Origin: Auriscalpium vulgare
Taxonomy: Eukaryota; Basidiomycota; Agaricomycetes; Russulales; Auriscalpiaceae
Length of the DNA: 64,000 bases
Direction of reading: 5' to 3'
Assembly (NCBI GenBank): GCA_019915015.1
Contig: JAHBBC010000009.1
Coordinates: forward strand, 1,426,001 to 1,490,000
The notes beneath the pieces were generated by a model. The model had not been told where the DNA came from, did not search any database, and saw nothing but the letters and a program-made list of their open reading frames with translations. Both the position numbers and the translations under genes were made by a program. Positions 20,544 to 31,805 of this stretch are shown piece by piece; position 1 is the first letter of the stretch, and the number at the start of each line of letters is the position of its first letter.

Positions 20544-22000
20544 GTGTGCGACCTACCGGAGGAATACGCGGGAGTGTTCGCGAAGCGAGCGGAAGAAGGA
20601 GAGGAGGAGGAGGAGGAACGAGCAAGAGCAGGGACGTTTATTTGGACGACAGCAGACTGGGGAGACGGCGAGAGTGGGAGAGAAAGAGAGGAGGAAACGG
20701 ACCGAGGTGAGCTACAGCCGACCGCAATGCAGCGCAAAGTCTTTGCGGCCACGAAGAAGTGTTACAAGCCAGCACACCTCAAGGTGAAGCCCATTCGTAC
20801 GGACCTGCCGGAGCACTTCCGGATCCTCAGAGAGATCAGAGGGGACCCCCTGGCGGATATGCCGCCGCTCCCAGAGAAGCCACCGGACTTCGTACCCACG
20901 GGAAGGTACACCGCGGAGCGTCGCGAACAATTTGACCGAGTCCACAACGGAGACTTCCTATGGCCGGAAGAAAGGAAGCTCATGCATGCGTTTATGTGCG
21001 CACAAAACGAAGCATTTGCCTGGGACGACTCGGAGCAGGGGCGCTTCCGAGAAGACTTCTTCCCCCCCGTCACAATACCAGTAGTTCCGCATCGGCCGTG
21101 GGTTCAGCGAAATATTCCGATTCCGCCGGGGATATACAACAAGGTCATGGCGCTCATCAAGACCAAGATCGCCGCGGGCGTCTACGAGGACTCAAACTCG
21201 TTGTACCGCTCTAGGTGGTTCTGTGTGGTTAAGAAGGACGGGACCAGCCTCCGTATAGTCCATAGCCTGGAACCCCTGAATGCGGTGACCATCGCGCACT
21301 CAGGAGTACCCCCCTTCCCAGATCATTTGGCAGAGCAGTTTGCAGGGCGGCCGTGCGGAGGAATTCTGGACCTCTACGTGGGCTATGACGAAAGGAGACT
21401 AGATGAAGCCTCAAGGGACCTCACGACTTTCCAGACGCCGTACGGCGTAAAACGGCTGGTGACCCTGCCTATGGGGTGGACGAATTCCGTCCCGATCTTC
21501 CACGACGACGTGACCTTTATTCTCCAACCGGAAATCCCACATATTACGGTGCCTTTTATAGACGACGTTCCCCTGAAGGGGCCGGACTCGGACTACAGGA
21601 CGGAAGGCGGAGGATACAAAACGATCCCCGGCAACAACGGCATAAGGCGGTCGCGAAGATTCGCAATTGGGGGCCGTGCACGGACCTCTCAGACGTACGG
21701 GCTTTCTTGGGGACAGTTGGAGTCCTGCGCATCTTTATCCGAAACTTTGCGCACCGAGCCCATGCCTTGACACACCTGACGAGAAAGGACGTCCCGTTCG
21801 AATGGGGACCCGAACAGTCGCGAGCTATGGAGGACCTCAAGGAGGCAGTCCTCGCATCACCAGCGCTCCTACCGATTGATTACACGTCGAAGGCCCCCGT
21901 GATCCTAGCGGTAGACACCTCGTACATTGCGGTGGGTTTCCTATTGAGTCAGGCGGACCCCAACGTTCCCCAAGACAGGAAGAGACGCCGATATTCTTGA
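20544..22000 (+). pseudogene. pol: Reverse transcriptase/RNase H region, frameshifted
   Basis: First frame (20,544-21,640): the RT fingers and palm, with YRSRWFCVVKKDG, LRIVHSLEPLN and the catalytic box VPFIDDVPLKGP (about 21,550-21,585). The reading frame then breaks near 21,600-21,650, where about 40 expected codons of the thumb are missing, and resumes in another frame as VAKIRNWGPCTDLSDVRAFL (21,655 on). The RNase H start VILAVDTSYIAVGFLLSQ (21,898-21,951) follows, and then a further break at 22,000. The copy is non-functional. Confidence 0.82.
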
Positions 22001-22108
22001 TTTGGTAGCATCGCGCTAAACGATCGCGAAGCGCGGTTCTCGCAGCCCAAGCTGGAGCTCTACGGTCTCTTTCGAGCCCTGCGGGCCCTTAAAGTCTACC
22101 TGATAGGG

Positions 22109-22888
22109 GTGAGGAACCTGACCATTGAGGTCAACGCCAGGTATATCAAAGGCATGCTGGAAAATCCTGACCTCGAGCCATCGGCCAGTATGAACAGGTG
22201 GATTATAGGCATCCTGATGTTCCATTTTGAGTTAGTGCACGTGCCGGGACTCTTCCACGGGCCCGACGGCCTATCCAGGCGGCGCAGGCAACCAGGAGAC
22301 GCTCCGGAACAGGAAGACGACTTCAAAGACTGGGTTGATGCGGTGTATGGTTTCGCACATATTGTAAACATGGTAGTCCCGAAGACAGCGCAAGAGAGAG
22401 CCTCTCGACGGCAAGCTGGACTGACGTGGCCAGGAAGCATAGCAGACGAACATGGGGCTGGTTCAAGCCAGGACGCGATACGTCGCGAGGAGGCCCGGCG
22501 CTCCCACAATGAACCGGCCGACGTCTGGGCAACTACGGTCCAAATGCAACCCGCACCAGCACAGGACGCGACGTATCGCGATGTTCCCAGATCAGACAAG
22601 GCTCATGAAGCTGATAAGCGGCTGGAACTAGTCAGGGACTGGTTAGGGACCCTGGCGCGGCCAGCGGACTTGACCGACGAACAGTTCGCTCGTTTCGCTA
22701 GATACGCGCTCCAGTTCTTCAGGGATGGGGACCGCCTTTTCAAAAGGCACCACCAAGGCAGGCACCAACTCGTGCTGGGAGGAGACCGACGTATCGCGGT
22801 CCTCAAAGCAGCTCATGACGATGTCGGACACAAAGGCGTCTACGCGACGCGGATGATGCTGTTGGCAACACTGGGGAGTAGTTTAGTG
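22109..22888 (+). pseudogene. pol: RNase H end and integrase zinc-binding start
   Basis: Continues the polyprotein after a frame break: FELVHVPGLFHGPDGLSRR (about 22,228-22,284) is the usual RNase H end of fungal Ty3/gypsy elements. The integrase N-terminal His pair AHDDVGHKGVYAT (about 22,812-22,850) follows. The CACTA insertion at 22,889 removes the expected CxxC and the DDE core. Confidence 0.75.
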
Positions 22889-25469
22889 CACTATGTCCCT
22901 ACAGTTGTAACAAGTGGGTGGTGTCATAGGTAGGCAGGATAGTGAAGTGCAAGTATAGGGCAGTATAGTGCACTATATTGCATATATCAGTACTATAGTG
23001 TCCTTGGATGCACTATAGTAGTAGCATGACTGTAAGGACCATTGTATTTTTGCACCAATATAATAGGCTTTGAAAATGTTATAAATAATGGTGTAGATGC
23101 ACAGGTGGAACTGCTATATAGAGGTAATTCAGCAGAATATATCTGGTTAATGGTAGAGAGCTGTAGGGCAATCACTGTCCAATGGATCCCATGGGTTTAT
23201 GTACTATAGTGAATCAATAATATATTACAGAAATGCTGGGATATATGCACCTTCTCTCCTTTCAAATGAGCTCTATAAATTCGGATAATATTACAGCATG
23301 CGGCTTAGTATAGTGCATATGTGACCTGAATTTACCAGAATATAGGGGGTCATTTATGAGGAGTTGTGCAGTGCACACTGTATCAGATATTCATCTACTA
23401 TAGTGATGTTATACTCTTCAAAGCTTTCTTAATTTGTTATGGGATGACTGGGCATTCATAAATCATGACAAAAAAGGTGAGCATATGTACCATGCATGCC
23501 ACTGCTGTCTGAATTTATCATAATATCTGAAGCCATTGGTGAGCCACACCAAGGCATATAGGTTTGTGCACTATAGTGGTGATCTAATTGGTTGGCCACA
23601 AAAGCATATGATATGTCCAATAGCTCTCCAGTACTTGGTCAATATTATCCACAGATATTATAGAGCATTCACAGACCATGCCCCACCCAATGCTCAAAAT
23701 ATGGGAATTCTACCTAGAGTTGGCAGAAAGTGCTGTACTTCCACTCTCATACAGCCTGTAATGTCTGATGTATCCTTGTCCCAGGGTGATCCAGTTTATG
23801 ATCAGGCATATGGATATAAATGTCTAATTCTTTTACAGAGGATGAGCTTGTGCTCAAGTAAGCTTCATGGATCATGGCTCATTGAAAAATAAACAATCAT
23901 TCCAGTTCACACATATGCTTGGATGTATCTGCAGATGGGACAGGGACATATGGATCATTTAGGCTGTATCAAAGGAACAGAAGTACGGTACTATATACCA
24001 ATTGTATGCAAGAACACAAAAGTTTCAGGGATGGAAGGGGCATGGTGTAACAGTGCTCTGGAATATTCAGGGATTTGTTTCCCCAAGTATTGAGGAGCAA
24101 TTCAGTGCTGAAAAAGTTTGAGGATAGAAACAAGCTAAATAACACTATAGTGTATAAGTATATATGCATTGGTGCGGCTTGCCATTAGCCTTAAATATTA
24201 TAATAAATTCAGACAGCAGTGGCATGCGTGGTAGATATGCCCACCTTTTTCGTCATGATTTATGAATGTCCAGTCATCCCATAACAAATTAAGAAAGCTT
24301 TAAAGAGTATAACATCACTATAGTAGATGAATATCTGATACAGTGTGCACTGCACAACTCCTCATAAATGACCCCCTATATTCTGGTAAATTCAGGTCAC
24401 ATATGCACTATACTAAGCCGCATGCTGTAATATTATCCGAATTTATAGAGCTCATTTGAAATGAGAGAAGGTGCATATATCCCAGCATTTCTGTAATATA
24501 TTATTGATTCACTATAGTACATAAACCCATGGGATCCATTGGACAGTGATTGCCCTACAGCTCTCTACCATTATGATTCCTTTGAATCGTTGCTTATGTC
24601 ATCTACATCCAGCATTTTTTCGACCCCATGCAACGATCATCTGTGTCGCCTTTTTTGGGAATTCACTCCCACGCTATGTCCACTCACATCCACTTGCACT
24701 TTCACCTTCCTCTCATTTGCCCGGAATGATTCACATACATTGCTCCATTTGCAGTATATTTAGACCATAGAGCACCTACAGAAGCTGCAAAACAGTGATA
24801 TATTGCAGGGCTTGAACAGCAGTAGCAGAAAGACGATGACATCACTCCGGGTTTTAAACACAATTTAAGACCCCGGAATGACATCATCGCTGACATTATT
24901 ACACGTGATCATGTTGATATTATGTTGTTTACTCAAAACGTGCCCCAGCCCAGGGGTCGTAACCTTGCTCCGATGCAGGCTCAAGGCTGGCTAGCAGTGA
25001 CAACCCCATTTGGTGCTTAGTACCGGTGGCTTGACTAGAGAGCACGCATGTTACCGAAGTGTTTCAGGGATAGTGTTATAGCATTAATCAAGTAGTCTTC
25101 ATCATTATTTCATGTACTTGCAATTGTACAGAGTTACAGGATCATCCAGCCCTGTATTGAGCTTGGAATCGTACTGCCGCGCTAAGCGTCGGCCCACTCC
25201 CAGCAAGTTAACCAGATATATTCTGCTGAATTACCTCTATATAGCAGTTCCACCTGTGCATCTACACCATTATTTATAACATTTTCAAAGCCCATTATAT
25301 TGGTGCAAAAATACAATGGTCCTTATAGTCATGCTACTACTATAGTGCATCCAAGGACACTATAGTACTGATATATGCAATATAGTGCACTATACTGCCC
25401 TATACTTGCACTTCACTATCCTGCCTACCTATGACACCACCCACTTGTTACAACTGTAGGGACATAGTG
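22889..25469. mobile_element. CACTA-type foldback element with about 645-bp inverted arms
   Basis: Both ends read CACTATGTCCCTACAGTTGT inwards (22,889 and complement of 25,469). The arms pair over about 645 bp (22,889-23,530 and 24,180-25,469, the latter interrupted by a 637-bp element) around a spacer of about 650 bp with no supported gene. At least ten copies of the palindrome ACTATAGT are scattered through arms and spacer, like the subterminal transposase sites of CACTA elements. No transposase is encoded. The flanks (gag-pol relic on the left, minisatellite on the right) differ and no clear 2-3 bp duplication is seen, so the locus was rearranged after or during insertion. Confidence 0.82.
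24572..25208 (+). mobile_element. Helentron-like non-autonomous element, family A copy 1
   Basis: Starts TATGATTCCTTTGAATCGTT after a flanking T (24,571). Ends with the subterminal repeat GGAATCGTA, the hairpin GCCGCGCTAAGCGTCGGC, and 15 nt ending CAGCAAGT. The opposite CACTA arm (23,145-23,170) gives the uninserted sequence CTACCATTAACC, showing insertion between the two T bases with no duplication. An internal perfect-like hairpin (TGACATCACTCCGGG..., 24,835-24,890) is shared by all family A copies. No coding capacity. Confidence 0.85.
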
Positions 25470-25489
25470 AATAAACTAAGCCCCACAGC

Positions 25490-26200
25490 CCCGCTCTCCA
25501 CGTCGCCTGTGCGCTGTCCACTCTGCGTGCACCCCCCACGTCGCCCGCGCCCCCTCCACGTCGCATGCGCGCCGTTCACGTCGCCAACGCGACCTCCACA
25601 TCGCCCGCGCCCCCTCCACGTCGCATGCACACCGTCCACGTCGCCAGCGCGACCTCCACATCGCCCGCGCGCCCTCCACGTCGCCTGTGCGCCGTCCACT
25701 CTGCGCGGATCCTCCACGTCGCCCGCGCGACTTTCACGTCGCCAGCGCAACCTCCACGTCGCCCGCGCGTCGTCCACGTCGCCCGCGCGCCCTCCACGTC
25801 GCATGCGCGTCGTCCACGTCGCCAACGCGACCTCCACATCGCCCGCGCGCCGTTCGCGCTGCTCGCGCGCCGTCCACGTCGCCAGCGCACCCCCCACATC
25901 GCCCGCGCGCTCTCCACGTCGCCTGTGCGCTGTCCACTCTGCGTGCACCCCCCACGTCGCCCGCGCCCCCTCCACGTCGCATGCGCGCTGTTCACGTCGC
26001 CAACGCGACCTCCACATCGCCCGCGCCCCCTCCACATCGCCCACGCACCATCCAGGTCGCCTGTGCACCGTCCACTCTGCGCGCATCCTCCACGTCGCCC
26101 GCGCGACTTTCACGTCGCCCGCGCGACCTTCCTGTTGCCCGCGCGCCGTCCACGTCGCCCGTGCCGCCCTCCACGGCGCCTGGGCGCCCTCCACGTCACC
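25490..26200. repeat. GC-rich minisatellite, roughly 18-20 bp period
   Basis: A degenerate array of units like CTCCACGTCGCCCGCGCGC with variants (CACATCGCC, GTTCACGTCGCC). It is stop-poor in all frames, so long open frames appear on both strands (for example 25,431-26,405 plus, 25,448-26,248 minus). These are artefacts of the repeat. It abuts the CACTA end at 25,469. The remaining 26,200-26,549 is unremarkable and holds the upstream region of the TET/JBP-like gene. Confidence 0.9.
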
Positions 26201-26549
26201 TGTCCACACTGTGCAGACGGCCGGCTGTCGGGTGCGGGCCAACCACATCGTACATGCCGACCTCCATGTCCAATGTGGACCCTCCCATCAGGCCTGCAGC
26301 CGTTCATGTGGCGCACAGGCCACCACACTGTCCACCTGCACTTCAGACAGCCCGCCTGCTTTCTGTGCACGCCTTCCACACCGCGTGTGCAGCCGTCCAC
26401 TGTAGTTACTTTGTGTACAACACGCATGAATATACACAAATGCTTTGATATATCTAATGGTTTCGCTGACTCAGCATCCTGAAAGAGTCAATGTGATGCT
26501 GATCAGATAGCACAGTCAACGACAATGCTCTCCTCTCTTCACCACCGTC

Positions 26550-29500
26550 ATGGATGCTGGCTCCAGTGCTACTACTCCCTTCAGTTCTGCTCCTTTGAAG
26601 CCTCAGCACCATGCCTTGTCCCTGAAACAAGTCAATTTCTCTAGACGCAATCCTGGCCTGCCCACTCTGTATGAAGTGCAGAATCATCCCTTGCGCAATG
26701 ATCCCAACCTGACTGCTTCGGGCATTCGCATTGGACGGACATTTGTTTGTGTGCAAGACAATGCTAGAGCAGCTATGTTGAAACGGGCAGCATTCTTTGA
26801 TGAGTATGTGAAGGACAACACGAACTTTGAGGGCTGTGTTGGTGCGTTATATGCAATGATCTCCTCTGATCTCCTCTGATCTCTGTCCCCACTATCTTGC
26901 TGGTTTGCAGGCCTGCAGAAATTGGGATCAGGAGATGCGATCTTTGCGCGATCACTGGAAGGGTGTGCATGTGGATGCGACGATCTCTTTCAGGTGCTAC
27001 TAGCGAAACAGTATGTTGCCCTTTCATCAATTGACTTCCAGATTAATGACCTTTTTGAAGAGAGCTCTTGCGCAGCCTTGCAGGTGGTGACAAGTTGGTC
27101 AATGACTATCACGACGCGAAGCTGCAGGCGCTGGGTCCCCGGGAGCTGCGTACCTTGTCTCGAGCTGTGAAGGACCCTGAAACCGGCAAGATGACAGGTG
27201 GGACTGCTTTTGAGCGCTCCGGCAATGAGAATTCTGTGGGCGGAGCGCGGGCGTACACCTTGAGCTTGGGCTATGAGCGACAGACACAGCTCGTCGCACC
27301 CTCTAGGGGTAACAAGTGGTCACCTGAGCTTGGCCTGACCAAGGGTCTGAAGATGTGCAGAGAGCTTCATGCCGTACGTGCCCAATATGTTTCTGTAATT
27401 ATATGATACTGATGCTGTCATGTTCAGTCGGCTATGGCCCTGGCCAGTGCAGGCTACGTCCTCCTCCCCAAAAGTCAACAAGAGATTATGGAGCTCCAGG
27501 CGGAGCTTGTAAACGCCCCTGCTCTGGGTGTGGAGACAAATAAACACTTTGGAAACGGCCAGTGGAACGTAGCAGCCGCAAAATCAAAAGGAGCAGGTCA
27601 GTGTTGGTGTTGCGTGTTTTGTGCAGTTGACTTACAACCATCAAAGCCGGTACTGCAATAAAGGACCTACGTGGCTTCGGTGTTTATCACAAAGACTTCG
27701 GCGACGGTGCAGGCGCCCCCACCGGCATGGTCTCGTTGCCTGACATGCCAGACGACTATGACTGCGGAGTGTTCCATCTGGTCGAGTTTGGCGCCTATGT
27801 CAGTCTTGAGGACACGCAGGTCATGTACTTCAGTGGCTTGCGCTGGCATGGTGGGACGCAGCCATGTGCCCCTGAAGGTCAAGACGTTGTCAACTGGGCT
27901 TACCGATGTGTTACGGTCTGCTATCCACCTAGCGTCATCCTGAACAACCACGGCGTCACTGCGCTTGCTACTCTGCGATCTTCCCAAGCCAAGGATTCTT
28001 CTAAAGGCAAGGACAAAGATACTTCCAAAGCCAAGGATGGTGATGGGAAGGCGCATCACGGCATGTTAACGCTTGACATGGCAGTGAAGAATAAGTACGT
28101 GTTCCATCTGATTCAATAGCTCTTCGATCTCAACCCTGCTTAGTCCGGAAGACCGCCAGCATCCAGGGTGGTCTACCCATGCAACATGGGCGGCCGATGG
28201 ACACATCATCATGTCAGACAAGCCGCTTTTGAATTTCATAGCTCGGGCGATGTATCTCTTGCTCGTCTTTGTCTTTGCCCAGCTGCCGTTCGACGCCTTC
28301 ATCGACCCCGACATTTTCTTCAGTTCGATTACTATGAAGTCCGGCGATACCGTCATTGCAGCTGAGCCCTGGAAATTGGCACCGGTCTTGAATAGTACGT
28401 CTGCAATTCTCTATGTGTCTGCTTACTTTCTGACATAGCTTCCCAGATCCTACACATGCATGCGCAGTTGCTCGTCGCAATGCAGCGGCGTTATGGAAGG
28501 CCCACAAAGAAAAATGTGGTGATTTCATACCACATTGCCACTTGGAGAATTCCAATCTCAAGAAACTCCAAATCTCCTCGGATCTCCCTGCAGAATCAGC
28601 TGAACGTGGTGGACGACCACGCACAGGTGCTTATAACAAACGTAGGTGTGCTCTCCTCATAATCGCACTCAGCCTTACCATTTGGACAGACCTCGATGAC
28701 GATGTGCCAGCTGCCAATACAGAAGCAGAAGCAGAAGCAGAAGCAGAAGACGCTGGGGCAACAAGTGATGACAATGGTCCTGTAGCCACCAGTTCTGCAC
28801 AACACGTAGCTGGTGTGTCATCTTATTTGAAATTGCAAGTTTGTGGCGCTTACAGTGGTAAATGTTCAGCTGCACCTACACCCCGAATCCTCGGACGCAA
28901 CGATACAGCCAGTATGATGAAGGCCATGGCGAAGACTCGGAAGACTACTGCCACGAAACACAAATTGCAGTACGTGGGTGCAAAACGGCTGCGGCGTCGT
29001 GTGGTAGGCGGTGGTGCACCAAAACGCACCACCCATACTCGCAAACGCACACACGGCGTTATCTTGGATGATGAAGATGATGAAGATGAATTGGAAGAGG
29101 ACAATGAGGAGGACGTGGGCACTTCGCGGCGCAGTAAGCAAAGGCGGATTCATGACTCGGAAGCAGATATGTCTGAAGAAGGTTCTTACCATGTCACTTA
29201 ATATCTGTTCCATATTGACAATGTGCAGAGCCTCTTTATTACCCTATAGAGCATTTGCGATGTGTCGCTTCTTCGCTGTCGGCATCCCCATCTCCTATTC
29301 CAAGGACTTCAAGTATAAAATTGAAGGCGCAAGCTATTGTAGACCCTTGGGGTAATCCCTTGAACATCGTCTATGAGGAAGTACTAGAGCTGACTCATAC
29401 ACCGGTTCGCTTGGATGGTATGCTGGTTACTCACATCATCATAATTATTGTTCTAATAATGCATCCTTCGCAGCCTCTAGTATATTCGCACTCCAGCCAC

Positions 29501-31485
29501 TTGTTGACGAAGCTGCCTCTGTTGTATCGGCTTCGCAAACTGTGCAAGCATACCGCACGCAATCTACTGCTCACCAAGCTGCAAAGTTACTTATAGATGC
29601 CCAACATGAAATCAGCTCACCGCGTTGGGCCGATTGCAACACATTCGCAGCAATTACAGGAGCTTGGCAAGGGTGGAGAACTCTGTCCACCCTTCAATCC
29701 GCTCGAGAACTTGACATTCGGCAAATCAGGGCGCTACAGATGGAGCACCATGCTGGCCTGTACACCTGGCTGGAGTCGCTGTGCCTACACTATACGCAGG
29801 CCATTGACGCAGTACCGGCAGACGGCATGTCACTATTGGTACAGAAGATCTCCACGATCATTACATTGCGATCTCCTGCAACCCTCATTCCCCGCGATTA
29901 CCATGAATCCTTCCCTATAGAGCCGTACCGCCTCTCCCTACCGCCAAGTCAAAACGATCCACTCAGCAGCACCGCATTCATTCATCAACGACGTGTCTTT
30001 AATGTTATGGTGGAAGTCCTTGCTCGCTGGCTTGGATACCCGCTAGGCGAGGCTCCTCGTCTGCAGGCCTGGCTTGTCACCGCCATGGCTCAGCTTGGTG
30101 GCCTAGACATCTTGTACACAGACAGTGCTTTCGACCTCTACACCTGCCTTGCTGGGAAAGTTCTATGTGCACGCCATATTCCAAAGTGGCTGACGCCACT
30201 CGCACTTGTGCCTTTCATTGCTGGGCTCGATCTCCAATCGCTCATTACATCCAGCTCTCCTGTCGCGCAGACTATCCAACTCATAGCACAGGTCACACGC
30301 TCGGTCTCATCTGGTGTGCCTGTGACACTCTCTCATGATCAGCGGACACTTCTACACATGGGAGTAGCCTCGGAGATCCCTGCAGAGACGTCGCTGGCTG
30401 CAATAGATGTGGTAAATGACAGTGGCACAAAGGGTTCTGGCTCTGAACCTGCAGAATCAGAGTACGACCACTCTGATCCAGCACCATCCACAGACACCAG
30501 TGTACCGATAACATCAGCACCGCTGTCCCATCTTCCCACTGCTGCTCATACCCAGGCCGTGCTTCGACGGGTAGTTGCAGTTCTCAGAGTCATGGAGTAT
30601 CTTATTGATTCACCAACCGAATATGGCAAAGCGACAGCCCCCATTCCACATCACCTTTCCGATGCCGATCGCAGCCTCCTCGAATTTGCGTCTGAAAATT
30701 TGGACAAGTTTCTTCCATTCCGCGAGAGGGCACCTGCCGTCAAGCGTGCAAGGACCATTGTTGGTCCATACGCTCCTACACATGTACGGACTCGTGAAGG
30801 GTTCTTCAGTGCGCTGGTGTTCCGGTCCATCCTTTATGGCGCCAAGTACATGTTCGACCATCCTTTCTTCTTTCAGAACGACGCCAAGCTTGTCAACGAC
30901 TACGCAACAATGCCCTTTGACTCTAATCTCCTCAAAAAGAAATACTTCGTGGATAACAATATCTATGGGGCCACCGCTCGTGACGTCCCGCCCGTCTCCA
31001 GGCTCTGGACTGCTACTGCGAAGGATATTCCTTTCAACTTCACCAATCCTGGTCCCAATGCTCCTCCCATTCCATTTTCAGCATTCCGCGACAAAATCAG
31101 ACGCATGAAGCCTACACATGTGTATCCACAGTGTGGGGACCTGACCAGTTACCTGGTGACGGCGGACTACGTCTATGCGGATGTCGTTATGATGCCTACC
31201 GTGGACGAGATGGGGGCACTCATCCATGATCTTGGAAAGGGAGCCCTTATTGGCCTTCGAAAGATGGGCCTTGTCTACGTTCACCCGTCCATCAAGAAGT
31301 TCAAGCCAACAAACAAACCACCTGTCGTGGAGGTTGTAGAGGCTTTCCGTACCTTCTTCAATTTTGTTTCATCTGCTCTCACTTCTGCAGAACGGACTCG
31401 CATGGGATGGGATGTCATCGTGGCTGAGCACTTTCTGTGCAAGATTTCTCGTTTCCACAATGGGCGTGTACTCAAATTCAGCTAG
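26550..31485 (+). CDS. TET/JBP-like Fe(II)/2-oxoglutarate dioxygenase, large multi-exon
   Basis: A ten-exon model keeps phase throughout: 26,550-26,841; about 26,919-26,993; 27,084-27,373; 27,428-27,596; 27,647-28,094; 28,120-28,394; 28,447-28,641; 28,690-29,181; 29,229-29,417; 29,474-31,485 (about 1,480 codons). The catalytic part is in exons 4-5: GFGVYHKDFGDG supplies the HxD pair (about residue 287) and FSGLRWHGGTQP a second His (about 341), with a conserved Arg nearby, as in TET/JBP enzymes that oxidise 5-methylcytosine. Exon 2 has CDLCAITGRVCMWM. Exon 8 is an acidic/basic nuclear-type segment (an EA run, KRLRRRV, poly-acidic). The last 670 codons form a helical domain I do not recognise. 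Mushroom TET/JBP genes are known to be linked with KDZ transposons; none is seen here. The exon 1-2 junction is the least certain. Exons 8-10 might be a separate gene. Confidence 0.72.
28720..28751 (+). repeat. 6-bp microsatellite encoding Glu-Ala repeats
   Basis: Four to five copies of GAAGCA within exon 8 of the TET/JBP-like gene encode an EAEAEAEAED stretch. It is in frame and therefore tolerated. Confidence 0.85.
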
Positions 31486-31805
31486 GTTATGCATTGTGCA
31501 ATATGTTCTCCCTATGTATATGTTTCACATCACGAATATCTTGCCGCGTATGGTTGAATTGATTCTTCTTGCCAACAGGCCATTCAAAGTGATTCCAGCG
31601 CTTGCTGTCTGATTGGACTTGTGACTTTCTGATGATGCAGTACAATCACTGCGTCAACTTGATCTCATCGCATTCTCTGGCATGCTTGTTGTATATTCTC
31701 ACCTCACAACAATCTTCCAGTATTCTGAGTCCACGTCTAAAGTAAGTGCACTTATAGCCTAGGAATTCGTATGCTGAAAGACTCTGTTAAATTTCCCATA
31801 GTGTG
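31486..31805. other. Gap between convergent TET/JBP-like gene and M1
   Basis: About 320 bp with several possible splice acceptors (for example before 31,643) but no clear coding frame. It could hold alternative 3' exons or the 3' UTRs of the two convergent genes. Confidence 0.35.

Larger units (their letters stand above)
18620..22888 (+). mobile_element. Degenerate Ty3/gypsy-type retroelement, truncated
   Basis: Gag zinc knuckle, aspartic protease, reverse transcriptase, RNase H and the start of integrase follow in the Ty3/gypsy order on the plus strand. The reading frame is broken at least three times. The element stops abruptly at 22,889 where the CACTA foldback begins, and no integrase core or right LTR is found beyond it. 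No left LTR is evident in 18,325-18,690. The codon usage is much more GC-rich than that of the neighbouring W genes. Confidence 0.85.

Noticed and set aside
22870..25480. Target-site duplication of the CACTA element
   Set aside because: The flanks (TTAGTG on the left, AATAAA on the right) share no 2-3 bp duplicate that can be defended.
25431..26482. Long open frames in several frames on both strands (up to 324 codons)
   Set aside because: They follow from a stop-free GC-rich minisatellite; the same peptide repeats occur in all frames and no domain is present.
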